A DNA stretch of 64,000 nt from Terribacillus sp. DMT04 (GTDB taxonomy: Bacteria; Bacillota; Bacilli; Bacillales; Amphibacillaceae): assembly GCF_019056395.1 (NCBI RefSeq), contig NZ_CP077639.1:2420001-2484000 (forward strand), in the 5' to 3' direction. The translations under genes and the position numbers were made by a program. The notes below the pieces were generated by a model. The model was not told where the DNA came from, did no database searches, and saw nothing but the letters and a program-made list of their open reading frames with translations. The stretch's first letter is position 1. Each line of letters opens with the position of its first letter. Below, piece by piece: positions 55,032-64,000 of the stretch.

Positions 55032-57920
55032 TTACTTTTCTGCTACTTGTGCTGCATACTCTATTTCGCTGTTCGTGCGATTTCGGTCGCGCTCGAGTAT
55101 TGGCTTCAAGTATTTGCCGGTGTAAGAAGCAGGCACTTCGGCTACTACTTCCGGGGTGCCAGTAGCTACGATTTCTCCGCCGCGGTCGCCGCCTTCTGGC
55201 CCGAGGTCAATGAGATAATCTGCTGTTTTGATAACGTCCAGATTATGTTCAATAACGAGAACGGTATCACCATTTTCCACAATCCGTTCTAGCACTTTTA
55301 GCAACCGGGCAATGTCGTCTACGTGCAAGCCCGTTGTCGGTTCATCTAAAATATAGAATGTTTTTCCATTACTGCGCTTATGCAGTTCACTTGCAAGTTT
55401 CACACGCTGTGCTTCTCCGCCGGACAGCGTTGTTGCAGGCTGTCCGAGTTTTACATAGCCAAGCCCAACATCTGCAATTGTTTGCAGTTTGCGCTTGATT
55501 TTTGGAATGTTCTCGAAGAAATCCACAGCTTCTTCGATCGTCATATCTAATACATCTGCAATGCTCTTGCCTTTATACTTCACTTCAAGTGTCTCGCGGT
55601 TGTACCGCTTTCCATGACATACTTCACAAGGTACATACACATCAGGCAGGAAGTGCATTTCAATCTTAATAATGCCATCGCCGCGGCATGCTTCACAACG
55701 TCCGCCCTTAACGTTGAAACTGAAACGGCCTTTCTTGTAGCCGCGTACTTTCGCTGCGTTCGTGCTTGCATATACATCTCGGATATCATCAAATGCTCCC
55801 GTATATGTCGCCGGGTTAGACCGTGGTGTCCGGCCAATTGGAGACTGGTCAATGTCGATAACCTTATCCAAATGCTCCAAGCCTTTGACTTGTTTATGCT
55901 TACCTGGCTTCTGCTTGCTTCTGTTGAGCTTCTGCGCCAGTGTTTTGTGCAGAATTTCATTTACGAACGTACTTTTACCAGAGCCAGATACACCTGTCAC
56001 GGCATTGAACAAACCGAGCGGAATTTTAGCAGATGCTTTTTTTAAGTTATTTTCTTCGGCACCAATAACTTCGATTACACGATCCATATCTGGTTTGCGG
56101 CGCTCAAATGGAAGAGGCACAAATTTCTTCCCTGACAAGTACTGTCCTGTGAGTGAGCGCTTATCTTTCATCACTTTAGCAGGTGTGCCTTGGCTGGATA
56201 TCTGTCCGCCATGTTCGCCGGCTCCTGGCCCTACATCTATCAGCCAATCGGCTTCCATCATCGTATCTTCATCATGCTCAACGACAATAAGAGTGTTACC
56301 TAAATCACGCATCCGTTTCATCGTTTCTATCAAACGGTCGTTATCGCGCTGATGCAATCCAATTGAGGGTTCATCTAGTACATACAGGACGCCAGTTAAC
56401 GCTGAACCTATTTGTGTGGCAAGCCGGATACGCTGCGCCTCACCTCCGGATAAGGTTCCGGCAGCACGAGATAACGTCAGATAATCCAAACCAACATTGT
56501 TTAAGAAAGTAAGTCTGTCTACAATTTCCTTCGTAATCATGAAAGCAATTTGACGTTCTTTTTCATTCAGTTCAAGTTCTTCCATGAACTGTTTTACTTC
56601 CAATACAGACTGCTCGGTAATGTTGCTAATATGATTGCCATTGATAAGCACAGCAAGCGACTCTTCCCGGAGACGATGTCCTTTACATTTTGGACATGGG
56701 CGTGTGTTCATGTATTTTTCCATTTGTTCACGAATGAAATCAGACGTCGTGTCACGGTAACGACGCGCGATATTTGTTAGTACGCCTTCAAACTCAATGT
56801 TGCTTTCACGCACTCTGCCAAAATCATTTTCATAGCGGAAATAGATTTTCTCTTTTTTCTTTCCATTCAGCAAGATATCCAGCTGTGACTCCGGCAACTC
56901 GCCTACCGGCACATCCATATCAATACCAAAATGACTGCTGGCAGCTTCCAGCAGCTTCGGATAATATTGTGAACTAGTCGGTTCCCACGCTGCAATTGCT
57001 CCTTCGCGCAGGGTCAGCTCTTTATCTGGAATTACTAAGTCAGGATCAACTTCCAGTTTCGTGCCCAAACCATCACAAGATGTACAGGCACCAAATGGGC
57101 TGTTGAAGGAAAACATCCGCGGTTCCAATTCACCGATAGAAAAACCGCAAATTGGACAAGCATGATGCTCACTGAATAGCAATTCTTCTACATCCATTAC
57201 ATCTACAATTACGCGGCCGTCTCCTAGCGTAAGCGCTGTTTCCAAGCTATCAGTCAAACGGCCCGTGATGCCTTCTTTGATTACAATCCGATCGACAACT
57301 ACTTCAATGGAGTGCTTTTTCGTCTTCTCCAGCTTGATATCATCTGAAATCTCCATCATTTCGCCATCTACACGAAGGCGGATATACCCTTCTGCACGCA
57401 GCTTTTCCAGCACTTTCACATGCTCGCCTTTTTTACCGGAAACAACAGGCGCTAATACTTGCAGCCGTGATCGTTCTGGAAATTCAAGAATTCGGTCAGC
57501 CATCTGCTCAACAGATTGGGAACTGATCTCGATTCCATGCCGCGGGCAAGTTGGGCGCCCGACTCTTGCAAACAACAGACGCATATAGTCATAAATTTCG
57601 GTTACCGTTCCGACAGTGGAACGCGGATTTTTGCTTGTTGTTTTCTGATCAATACTAATTGCTGGGGACAGTCCTTCAATGGAATCCACATCCGGCTTGT
57701 CCATCTGGCCGAGGAACTGGCGGGCATACGCAGATAGTGATTCCACATAGCGCCGCTGTCCTTCCGCATAAATTGTATCAAAAGCGAGCGATGACTTTCC
57801 CGAACCAGACAAGCCTGTCAGTACGACCAAGCTGTCTTTCGGAATATCTACATCAATATTTTTTAAGTTGTTAGCGCGTGCGCCTCGGACTGATATATGT
57901 TTCTTCGCCACTTGCTTCAC
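55032..57920 (-). CDS. uvrA: Excinuclease ABC subunit A
   Basis: 962 residues. Two ABC ATPase modules with Walker [13 protein letters not shown] and [12 protein letters not shown], signatures [12 protein letters not shown] and [12 protein letters not shown], and zinc fingers (CPICGFS...[14 protein letters not shown]...CEVCHG). It scans DNA for bulky lesions and loads UvrB. GTG start; its GTGA overlaps the uvrB stop by four bases. Confidence 0.98.
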   Translation of the reverse strand: MKQVAKKHISVRGARANNLKNIDVDIPKDSLVVLTGLSGSGKSSLAFDTIYAEGQRRYVESLSAYARQFLGQMDKPDVDSIEGLSPAISIDQKTTSKNPRSTVGTVTEIYDYMRLLFARVGRPTCPRHGIEISSQSVEQMADRILEFPERSRLQVLAPVVSGKKGEHVKVLEKLRAEGYIRLRVDGEMMEISDDIKLEKTKKHSIEVVVDRIVIKEGITGRLTDSLETALTLGDGRVIVDVMDVEELLFSEHHACPICGFSIGELEPRMFSFNSPFGACTSCDGLGTKLEVDPDLVIPDKELTLREGAIAAWEPTSSQYYPKLLEAASSHFGIDMDVPVGELPESQLDILLNGKKKEKIYFRYENDFGRVRESNIEFEGVLTNIARRYRDTTSDFIREQMEKYMNTRPCPKCKGHRLREESLAVLINGNHISNITEQSVLEVKQFMEELELNEKERQIAFMITKEIVDRLTFLNNVGLDYLTLSRAAGTLSGGEAQRIRLATQIGSALTGVLYVLDEPSIGLHQRDNDRLIETMKRMRDLGNTLIVVEHDEDTMMEADWLIDVGPGAGEHGGQISSQGTPAKVMKDKRSLTGQYLSGKKFVPLPFERRKPDMDRVIEVIGAEENNLKKASAKIPLGLFNAVTGVSGSGKSTFVNEILHKTLAQKLNRSKQKPGKHKQVKGLEHLDKVIDIDQSPIGRTPRSNPATYTGAFDDIRDVYASTNAAKVRGYKKGRFSFNVKGGRCEACRGDGIIKIEMHFLPDVYVPCEVCHGKRYNRETLEVKYKGKSIADVLDMTIEEAVDFFENIPKIKRKLQTIADVGLGYVKLGQPATTLSGGEAQRVKLASELHKRSNGKTFYILDEPTTGLHVDDIARLLKVLERIVENGDTVLVIEHNLDVIKTADYLIDLGPEGGDRGGEIVATGTPEVVAEVPASYTGKYLKPILERDRNRTNSEIEYAAQVAEK

Positions 57921-59911
57921 CCTTCCGCTTTAAGTTCCAATACAAGATCACGAAGCTCGGCGGCACGTTCGAAGTTGAGATCGCGCGCAGCCTGTTTCAT
58001 CTCTTGCTCCATATCGGCAATAACTTTCTCTTTTTCTTTTTTCGTCAGCTTCGTCAAATCCGGCGTATCCTTATTCGGTGCGCCGCTCTCTTCAGACGTA
58101 ATAGTTGCTTTAATTACATCCCGCACTTCTTTTCGGATTGTCTGCGGCGTGATGCCGTGTTCTTTGTTATATGCTATTTGAATTTCACGACGGCGGGTTG
58201 TCTCGTCAATTGCTTTCTGCATGCTGTCTGTAATTCGATTTGCATACATAATGACATGACCGTTTTCGTTACGCGCTGCACGACCCATAATCTGAATGAG
58301 AGAACGTTCAGAACGTAAGAACCCTTCTTTATCTGCATCCAGAATAGATACTAAGGACACCTCTGGTATATCCAGTCCTTCTCGAAGCAAGTTAATTCCA
58401 ACAAGCACGTCATACTTGCCGACTCGTAAGTCACGAATAACTTCGATACGTTCCAATGTTTTAATTTCTGAATGAAGATAAGCAACTTTAATCCCAATAT
58501 CCTTCAGATAGTCAGTTAAGTCCTCTGACATTTTCTTCGTAAGTGTTGTAATTAAGACACGTTCATTCTTTTCTGTACGTTTATAAATTTCACTAATAAG
58601 ATCATCAATCTGACCTTCAATTGGCCGAATATCTATTTCTGGATCAAGCAATCCTGTCGGACGGATAATCTGCTCGACCATCTCAGGTGTATGCTCGATT
58701 TCATATGGTCCCGGTGTTGCCGATACGTACACAAGCTGTTCGGTCTTCTTCTCAAATTCCGGGAATGTCAGCGGACGGTTATCCATTGCTGACGGCAGAC
58801 GGAAGCCATGGTCCACAAGCACTTTCTTTCTGGCTTGGTCACCATTAAACATTCCCCTGATTTGCGGCAGCGTAACATGAGACTCATCAACTACTACAAC
58901 GAAATCGTCTGGGAAGAAGTCCAGTAATGTGTACGGCGTTGCTCCCGCTTCACGGAAAGTAAGATGACGGGAATAGTTCTCGATACCAGAACAAAAGCCC
59001 ATCTCGCGCATCATTTCCAAGTCATAGTTTGTACGCTGTTCTAAGCGCTGTGCTTCGAGCAATTTGCCTTGCTCATTGAATACAGCAAGCTGTTCTTTGA
59101 GTTCTTCCTCGATATTGCTAATCGCTTTTTTCAAGTTCTCCTCACGCGTTACGAAGTGGGAAGCCGGGAAGATGGCAACATGTTCGCGGTCGCCGATTAT
59201 CTCGCCTGTCAGCGCATCTACTTCCCGAATGCGATCGATTTCATCACCAAAGAACTCAAAACGAATGCAATGTTCTTCTTTCGAAGCGGGAATAACCTCG
59301 ACAGAATCTCCACGTACGCGGAATGTACCACGCTGGAAGTCAATGTCGTTTCTTGCATACTGGATATCAACAAGGTTGCGGAGCAGTTCATCCCGGTCTT
59401 TCTCCATCCCGACACGAACAGAAAGAACTTGGCTCTTATATTCCTCCGGGGAACCTAAACCATAGATGCAGGATACACTTGCTACAATCAGCACATCATT
59501 CCGCTCGAAAAGAGAAGATGTGGCGGAGTGGCGCAGTTTATCAATCTCATCATTGATGCTGGCATCTTTCTCGATGAATGTATCTGTCTGCGGTACATAA
59601 GCTTCCGGCTGGTAGTAGTCATAATAACTTACAAAATACTCTACAGCATTGTTCGGAAAGAATTCTTTAAACTCACTGTACAGCTGTCCTGCTAGTGTTT
59701 TGTTATGGGCTATTACAAGTGTCGGACGGTTTATTTCCTTCACCATATTCGAAATCGTGAACGTTTTACCAGTACCTGTCGCTCCAAGCAATGTTTGGTG
59801 GCGCTTTTGCTGGTGAATACCATCGACTAAGTGATCAATTGCCCGCGGCTGATCGCCTTGCGGGCTATATTTGGATACTAACTCAAACGTTTCATTTTCC
59901 TTCAACGCCAA
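57917..59911 (-). CDS. uvrB: Excinuclease ABC subunit B
   Basis: 664 residues. Helicase motif [14 protein letters not shown], beta-hairpin region [25 protein letters not shown] motif [17 protein letters not shown] motif VI and a C-terminal UVR domain. It verifies lesions with UvrA and recruits UvrC. First gene of uvrBA, preceded by an SOS box. Confidence 0.98.
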   Translation of the reverse strand: MALKENETFELVSKYSPQGDQPRAIDHLVDGIHQQKRHQTLLGATGTGKTFTISNMVKEINRPTLVIAHNKTLAGQLYSEFKEFFPNNAVEYFVSYYDYYQPEAYVPQTDTFIEKDASINDEIDKLRHSATSSLFERNDVLIVASVSCIYGLGSPEEYKSQVLSVRVGMEKDRDELLRNLVDIQYARNDIDFQRGTFRVRGDSVEVIPASKEEHCIRFEFFGDEIDRIREVDALTGEIIGDREHVAIFPASHFVTREENLKKAISNIEEELKEQLAVFNEQGKLLEAQRLEQRTNYDLEMMREMGFCSGIENYSRHLTFREAGATPYTLLDFFPDDFVVVVDESHVTLPQIRGMFNGDQARKKVLVDHGFRLPSAMDNRPLTFPEFEKKTEQLVYVSATPGPYEIEHTPEMVEQIIRPTGLLDPEIDIRPIEGQIDDLISEIYKRTEKNERVLITTLTKKMSEDLTDYLKDIGIKVAYLHSEIKTLERIEVIRDLRVGKYDVLVGINLLREGLDIPEVSLVSILDADKEGFLRSERSLIQIMGRAARNENGHVIMYANRITDSMQKAIDETTRRREIQIAYNKEHGITPQTIRKEVRDVIKATITSEESGAPNKDTPDLTKLTKKEKEKVIADMEQEMKQAARDLNFERAAELRDLVLELKAEG

Positions 59912-59963
59912 TTTCCTCCGTTCTTCTAATTACTCATATGATAGCATAAAATATATAAAAATA

Positions 59964-59977
59964 CGAACAAACATTCG
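59964..59977 (-). promoter_or_regulatory. LexA (DinR) box upstream of uvrBA
   Basis: CGAACAAACATTCG matches CGAACNNNNGTTCG with one mismatch, 53 bases before the uvrB start. DNA damage should induce the operon. Confidence 0.8.
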
Positions 59978-60046
59978 TTTAAAATTCTGTATACCTGCTA
60001 GTATAGATGTTTACCTAATCTCCGAAACATAAACACAGCAGATAGC

Positions 60047-60073
60047 AAAAAGCCGTCAAAAATGACGGCTTTA
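60047..60073 (-). terminator. Terminator of prfC
   Basis: AAAGCCGTCA / TGACGGCTTT stem, T run on the minus strand. It is between the prfC stop and the uvrB promoter. Confidence 0.88.
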
Positions 60074-60077
60074 TCTA

Positions 60078-61667
60078 TTAGTTAGCAGTTTGGTCGTATT
60101 GGTTGACCTCAAACAGATCAATCAAATCAACTTTCGGGTTTTTATCCGTGAACCAGCGAAGGGCAAAATCATTCTTGAACAATGCCAAGTATTCCCCTTC
60201 ACGATCCTGCGCGAGCAAACTGCGCTCGTCGAACAGGCGTTCATCCACTTGCTCAGCTTTCAGCCAGCGCGGGATGCGTTCCCCCATGGATTCCAATACT
60301 ACTTCTACATTATACTCGTTTTTCATTCGATATTCGAATACTTCGTACTGCAGCTCCCCAACTGCGCCAAGGATGAAGCTGTCATCACGTTTTCCGCGGA
60401 ACAACTGAATCGCTCCTTCTTGCACAAGCTGCTCAATTCCTTTTCTAAATTGTTTTGCTTTCATCACGTTTTTCGCTGTTACCTTTTTAAATACTTCCGG
60501 CGGGAACTGCGGCAGCTCATCGAATTCAAAGTTCGCTTTACCTTCTACCAGTGTATCTCCGATTCGGTAAATGTTCGGATCATATATCCCGATAATATCT
60601 CCAGCAAAAGCTTCTTCCACTGTATCACGGGAAGAAGCAACGAATTGCTGTGACTGCGAAAGTTTAATCGGTTTTGTAGAACGTGCAAGCTGGACGCTCA
60701 TGCCTCGTTCGAACTTCCCTGAGCAAACGCGCAGAAAAGCAATCCGGTCACGGTGGGCCGGGTTCATATTTGCTTGAATCTTGAAAATAAATCCTGAGAA
60801 TTCTTCTTTATCCGGTGATACAACTCCGTCTGTTGTGCGGCGGCCTCCTGGAGAAGGTGCCATGCTGACAAATGTGTCAAAGAAAGTCTGCACGCCGAAT
60901 GGCGCTAGGGCGCTGCCAAAGAATACAGGTGTCTGTTCCCCTGCAAGTACACGGTCGAGAGAGAATTGATCGCCAGCTTCTTCTAGTAATTCCAGCTCTC
61001 CCTTTGTGTCTTCAAAGGCAGATTGATTAGTCAAATCAGCATAAGCCGGGTCATCCAGTTCGTCATACGGAATATACGTTTCTTCTTCATTCCCGTTAAA
61101 GCGGACAAATTGTTCGTTATGACGGTCGAAGATACCTAGGAAACGTTTGCCCATACCTGCTGGCCAGTTCATTGGATATGTCTCGATATCTAGTACTTGT
61201 TCAATCTCTTCCAAAAGCTCTAATGGCTCTCGGCCTTCACGGTCCAGTTTATTGATGAAAGTGAAAATTGGAATACCGCGCATACGACAAACTTTAAACA
61301 GCTTCAGCGTTTGTGCTTCGATACCCTTTGTAGCATCAATAATCATAACAACACTATCCACTGCTGTTAATGTTCGGTATGTGTCTTCACTGAAATCTTC
61401 GTGTCCCGGTGTATCCAGGATATTCACTTGATAATCTTTATACGGGAAGTTCATTACAGACGATGTAACGGAAATTCCACGCTGTTTCTCGATTTCCATC
61501 CAGTCGGATGTTGCGAACTTACCAGATTTCTTTCCTTTAACAGTACCCGCCGAACGAATAAGGTTACCAAAGACGAGCAGCTTCTCAGTCAGTGTCGTCT
61601 TCCCGGCATCCGGGTGGGATATAATTGCGAAAGTCTTACGTTTTTGTACTTCTTCATTTATTTTCAT
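60078..61667 (-). CDS. prfC: Peptide chain release factor 3
   Basis: 529 residues. Translational GTPase: G1 [14 protein letters not shown]3 [15 protein letters not shown]4 [15 protein letters not shown], and the RF3-specific C-terminal domains. It recycles RF1/RF2 from the ribosome after release. Many Bacillus lack RF3, so its presence is a lineage marker. Ribosome site is weak (GGTAATGAACCG). Confidence 0.96.
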   Translation of the reverse strand: MKINEEVQKRKTFAIISHPDAGKTTLTEKLLVFGNLIRSAGTVKGKKSGKFATSDWMEIEKQRGISVTSSVMNFPYKDYQVNILDTPGHEDFSEDTYRTLTAVDSVVMIIDATKGIEAQTLKLFKVCRMRGIPIFTFINKLDREGREPLELLEEIEQVLDIETYPMNWPAGMGKRFLGIFDRHNEQFVRFNGNEEETYIPYDELDDPAYADLTNQSAFEDTKGELELLEEAGDQFSLDRVLAGEQTPVFFGSALAPFGVQTFFDTFVSMAPSPGGRRTTDGVVSPDKEEFSGFIFKIQANMNPAHRDRIAFLRVCSGKFERGMSVQLARSTKPIKLSQSQQFVASSRDTVEEAFAGDIIGIYDPNIYRIGDTLVEGKANFEFDELPQFPPEVFKKVTAKNVMKAKQFRKGIEQLVQEGAIQLFRGKRDDSFILGAVGELQYEVFEYRMKNEYNVEVVLESMGERIPRWLKAEQVDERLFDERSLLAQDREGEYLALFKNDFALRWFTDKNPKVDLIDLFEVNQYDQTAN

Positions 61668-61845
61668 CGGTTCATTACCTGCCGTTCTGTTAGCATTCGT
61701 AGAGCGTGTCTATCAACGTGGGCGTTTTTTATCACACTGCGTTAAACCTTCTTTCCGCTCAAAAATCAGTCTTTCTCTACTATACCTAATATTAGTTGCT
61801 TTAGGCAATATCTTCTCTTAGATGGTTTTTTATTGACCCGCACAA

Positions 61846-61865
61846 TGAAAACGCTTTACTATAAT
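61846..61865 (+). promoter_or_regulatory. Promoter and cre-like site of the EIIA gene
   Basis: TATAAT at 61860-61865. TGAAAACGCTTTAC at 61846-61859 matches cre except for the last two bases. A TTGACC lies 21 bases before the -10, too far for a standard promoter. Confidence 0.45.
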
Positions 61866-61914
61866 ACTAATAAGATTTTCAACACAATTCGATTTATCCT
61901 GAGGAGAGACAATC

Positions 61915-62409
61915 ATGCTAAAAAAACTATTCGGTAAAAATGTTACGGAAGAAAGTTTTGTAAGCCCTGTCACTGGCAAAGTCGTTCCGTTGGAAGAAGT
62001 TCCTGATCCTGTATTTGCGGAAAGAATGATGGGCGACGGTGTAGCGATTGAACCGTCCGATGACACCATCGTCAGTCCCATTGACGCAGAAGTCATCCAA
62101 GTCTTCGAAACAAAGCATGCCATTGGCTTGAAAACTGAAATGGGCTTAGAGCTGCTTGTGCATGTCGGACTTGATACTGTTAACTTAAAAGGAGAAGGCT
62201 TCGAAACATTTGTCAAAGCCGGAGATAAAGTTTCTGCCGGAGACAAACTAGTTCGTTTTGAAAAGCCAGTAATCGAAGCAAAAGCAAAAAGCAGCATCAC
62301 ACCAGTCATTGTTACAAACTTTGAAGAAAGTAATGTCACCCTAGAAGCACTCTTCCCTGAGCAAGCCATCGCAGGTGAAACGCAGATTTTCCAAGTGAAA
62401 AAGAAGTGA
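61915..62409 (+). CDS. Glucose-type PTS EIIA component
   Basis: 164 residues, a stand-alone PTS_EIIA_1 domain as in Crr and B. subtilis YpqE. Conserved histidines lie in KHAIGLKTEMG and the phosphorylated one in ELLVHVGLDTVNLKGEGF. FVKAGDKVSAGDKLV completes the fold. It passes phosphate from HPr to sugar permeases lacking their own EIIA. GAGGAGAG precedes the ATG. Confidence 0.95.
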   Translation: MLKKLFGKNVTEESFVSPVTGKVVPLEEVPDPVFAERMMGDGVAIEPSDDTIVSPIDAEVIQVFETKHAIGLKTEMGLELLVHVGLDTVNLKGEGFETFVKAGDKVSAGDKLVRFEKPVIEAKAKSSITPVIVTNFEESNVTLEALFPEQAIAGETQIFQVKKK

Positions 62410-62414
62410 GTTTA

Positions 62415-62444
62415 AGACGGCAGTTATACGCTGCCGTTTTTTAT
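62415..62444 (+). terminator. Terminator of the EIIA gene
   Basis: ACGGCAG / CTGCCGT stem followed by six T. Confidence 0.85.
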
Positions 62445-62525
62445 TATGCCTGGTTGGGGAAGGCTATTGTCATATCTGTTATAATGATAGGATAATGAAT
62501 TTTTTAGACTGGAGACTGGGCTTTT

Positions 62526-64000
62526 ATGCAATCTTATTTTCTCGATAAACAAGATATCATCAAAGTGACAGGTGATCGTTTCTACCGCAGAGGGTTGGAC
62601 TATGCCAACAAAGGCCGTGTACAGGGGCTTAGCTTTACACCTTCCATCAATCAGTGGAAGGCTGTTGTTCGTGGCACGGAAAACTATCCTGTACGGATCT
62701 TTTTCTTTGAGGACGATGACCTTGATGGTGTTTGTTCTTGTCCGGCATATCACACCCACTACACGTGCAAGCATATCGCCGCTGTCTTAATCGCAATCAG
62801 TAAAAACCGTTTTGACAGCAACGGTTATACGATAACGGAAGATACATCTGCCCCTGCAGCAGCTCAGCAGACAGATTTCACGGATCGGCTCGTACAAACC
62901 TTTGCTTCCTCGGATGAACGCCTGCCATCGAAACAGCCGGAAACATTAAAGCTGGAGTATAAAGTAGAACAGCGCTTTTTGCAGACAAATGGCAATACGG
63001 TGCTGGAGGTGGAGCTCAAAGCTGGAACTTCCCGTACGTATATCGTCCGTCTGGCAGAGGATTTTCTCCGGAGTGTGCTGCACCATACGCGCTATCAGCT
63101 GACACCAAGCTTTGCTTTTGATCCGAATGTACATATTGTCTCACCAGAAGACAGACACATACTGGGACAATTACTGGAGGCTTGTGAAAACAGTTTTATC
63201 CATGAGTTCGGAGCGTCTTCCCTTCAGTCGGAAAAACGCGCGGTTAAACTGACACCTTCTTTGGCCAAAGATTTGCTGCCCGAGCTTGCGGAAGCTGGTG
63301 CATCTCTTCATCTTCTCCATACAGATGCGATGCGTGCATTTCATGTGAGCAGCCAGCCGGCGCGTTTGGATTTTTACTTATCAACAGACGAACAAGAAAT
63401 GCTGCAATTTGGTGTCCAAGATATCGCCGCTTATGAATACATGAAAAACTATCATTATCTCGTTAAAGATGATGTGCTTTACCCGGTTCCGCCTGAGCAG
63501 CGTGAACTAATCAAAGAACTGTTCTCCATCCTGCCTTATCGGCATGATACGCCGCAGACGGTTGCCGATAAAAACGTGAATCAATTTGTATCCCAAGTCG
63601 TTGGGAAGCTCGAACAAATTGGTCATGTACATATCGCTGAAACAGTCCGCAGCAAAGTAGAACTGGCGCCTCTTACAGCAAAGGTGTACTTGGATGAAAC
63701 AGATGATGTGCTGCATGCCAGTGTCGCTTTCCATTATGGGGAGCATGTGATTCAACCGGGACAGAAGCAGACAAATCTTCCGGTTATCAAACGGCAGTCT
63801 GCTCAGGAAGATGCTGTTCTGCAGCATCTTCACACATCCGGCTTCCGTTTTTCCAAAGGTCGCTTTCACTTGCTTAACATGGAGTATATTTATCAATTCC
63901 TTCATGAGCACTTGCCTGCTTTACAGCAAGTAGCGGAAGTGTATATATCTGACCGAGTACAGGTGATGAAGGCAGACGACCAGCATGAAGTGTCTTCTTC
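62526..64000 (+). CDS. SWIM zinc-finger SNF2-type helicase, N-terminal part (runs off the window)
   Basis: 491 codons visible with no stop. The N-terminus holds a SWIM zinc finger, VCSCPAYHTHYTCKHIAAVL (CxC...CxH near residues 70-90). The rest matches the region preceding the SNF2 helicase core in Bacillaceae proteins of about 1000-1100 residues (YqhH-type): LEYKVEQRFLQ, YLVKDDVLYPVP, KGRFHLLNMEYIYQFL. The ATPase motifs must lie beyond the edge, so the SNF2 part is inferred. GGAG lies 13 bases upstream of the ATG. Confidence 0.75.
   Translation, partial: MQSYFLDKQDIIKVTGDRFYRRGLDYANKGRVQGLSFTPSINQWKAVVRGTENYPVRIFFFEDDDLDGVCSCPAYHTHYTCKHIAAVLIAISKNRFDSNGYTITEDTSAPAAAQQTDFTDRLVQTFASSDERLPSKQPETLKLEYKVEQRFLQTNGNTVLEVELKAGTSRTYIVRLAEDFLRSVLHHTRYQLTPSFAFDPNVHIVSPEDRHILGQLLEACENSFIHEFGASSLQSEKRAVKLTPSLAKDLLPELAEAGASLHLLHTDAMRAFHVSSQPARLDFYLSTDEQEMLQFGVQDIAAYEYMKNYHYLVKDDVLYPVPPEQRELIKELFSILPYRHDTPQTVADKNVNQFVSQVVGKLEQIGHVHIAETVRSKVELAPLTAKVYLDETDDVLHASVAFHYGEHVIQPGQKQTNLPVIKRQSAQEDAVLQHLHTSGFRFSKGRFHLLNMEYIYQFLHEHLPALQQVAEVYISDRVQVMKADDQHEVSS

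Overview
The window comes from a low-to-moderate GC Gram-positive chromosome of the Bacillaceae. The evidence is a long run of genes in Bacillus subtilis-like order (trxB, TPR gene, yvcI, rapZ, yvcK, whiA, crh; uvrA/uvrB; hprK, lgt, ppaX, yvoF), bacillithiol genes, a CotF-type spore-coat gene, SAM-I riboswitches, a CtsR box at clpP, a LexA box at uvrB and GlpP/CcpA control of glycerol genes. A halotolerant Bacillaceae such as Terribacillus is my guess; the sequence alone does not prove the genus.

Layout. 1-2.9 kb: 3' part of a MATE exporter, a CotF-like gene and the first of three manganese catalases. 3-10.4 kb: methionine/sulfur genes in two SAM-riboswitch units, metX alone and metY (fused to a CoA-binding domain) followed by an SsuABC-type transporter and an acetyl-CoA synthetase-like enzyme. 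10.4-12.7 kb: a gene-free 0.6 kb stretch with unexplained RNA-like structure, then amt-glnK with a well placed TnrA-like box. 12.8-15.3 kb: two small acidic coat-like proteins, a lipoprotein, an orphan holin and the second Mn catalase. 15.4-26.3 kb: an apparently complete catabolic island of ten genes (GntR regulator, Gfo/Idh dehydrogenase, TRAP transporter, TIM-barrel isomerase, citryl-CoA-lyase-like enzyme, aldehyde dehydrogenase, ThDP enzyme, CaiB CoA-transferase) with repeated CTAGTATACAAG-type operators.

26.5-33.6 kb is accessory DNA: a type I toxin-antitoxin-like locus, then a decayed prophage between a tRNA-Arg gene and a partial copy of its 3' half. It holds broken terminase and ArpU genes, and on the opposite strand an intact SUKH immunity protein plus a secreted WHH/HNH nuclease toxin.

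33.6-64 kb is mostly core: third Mn catalase, clpP, sppA, crh-whiA-yvcK-rapZ-nudix, trxB, glpD, glpFK with glpP, ppaX-lgt-hprK, yvlB/yvlD, yojF-bshB2, mepB, a 394-bp nonautonomous repeat element with 16-bp flanking duplications, uvrBA, prfC, a glucose-type EIIA gene and the start of a SWIM-domain SNF2-type protein cut by the window end.

Themes: carbon catabolite control (hprK, crh, cre sites, EIIA, glp regulon), sulfur/methionine supply under SAM control, and peroxide defence (three Mn catalases, bacillithiol, thioredoxin reductase). The strongest candidates for new biology are the GntR catabolic island and the SUKH/WHH pair in the tRNA-Arg island.
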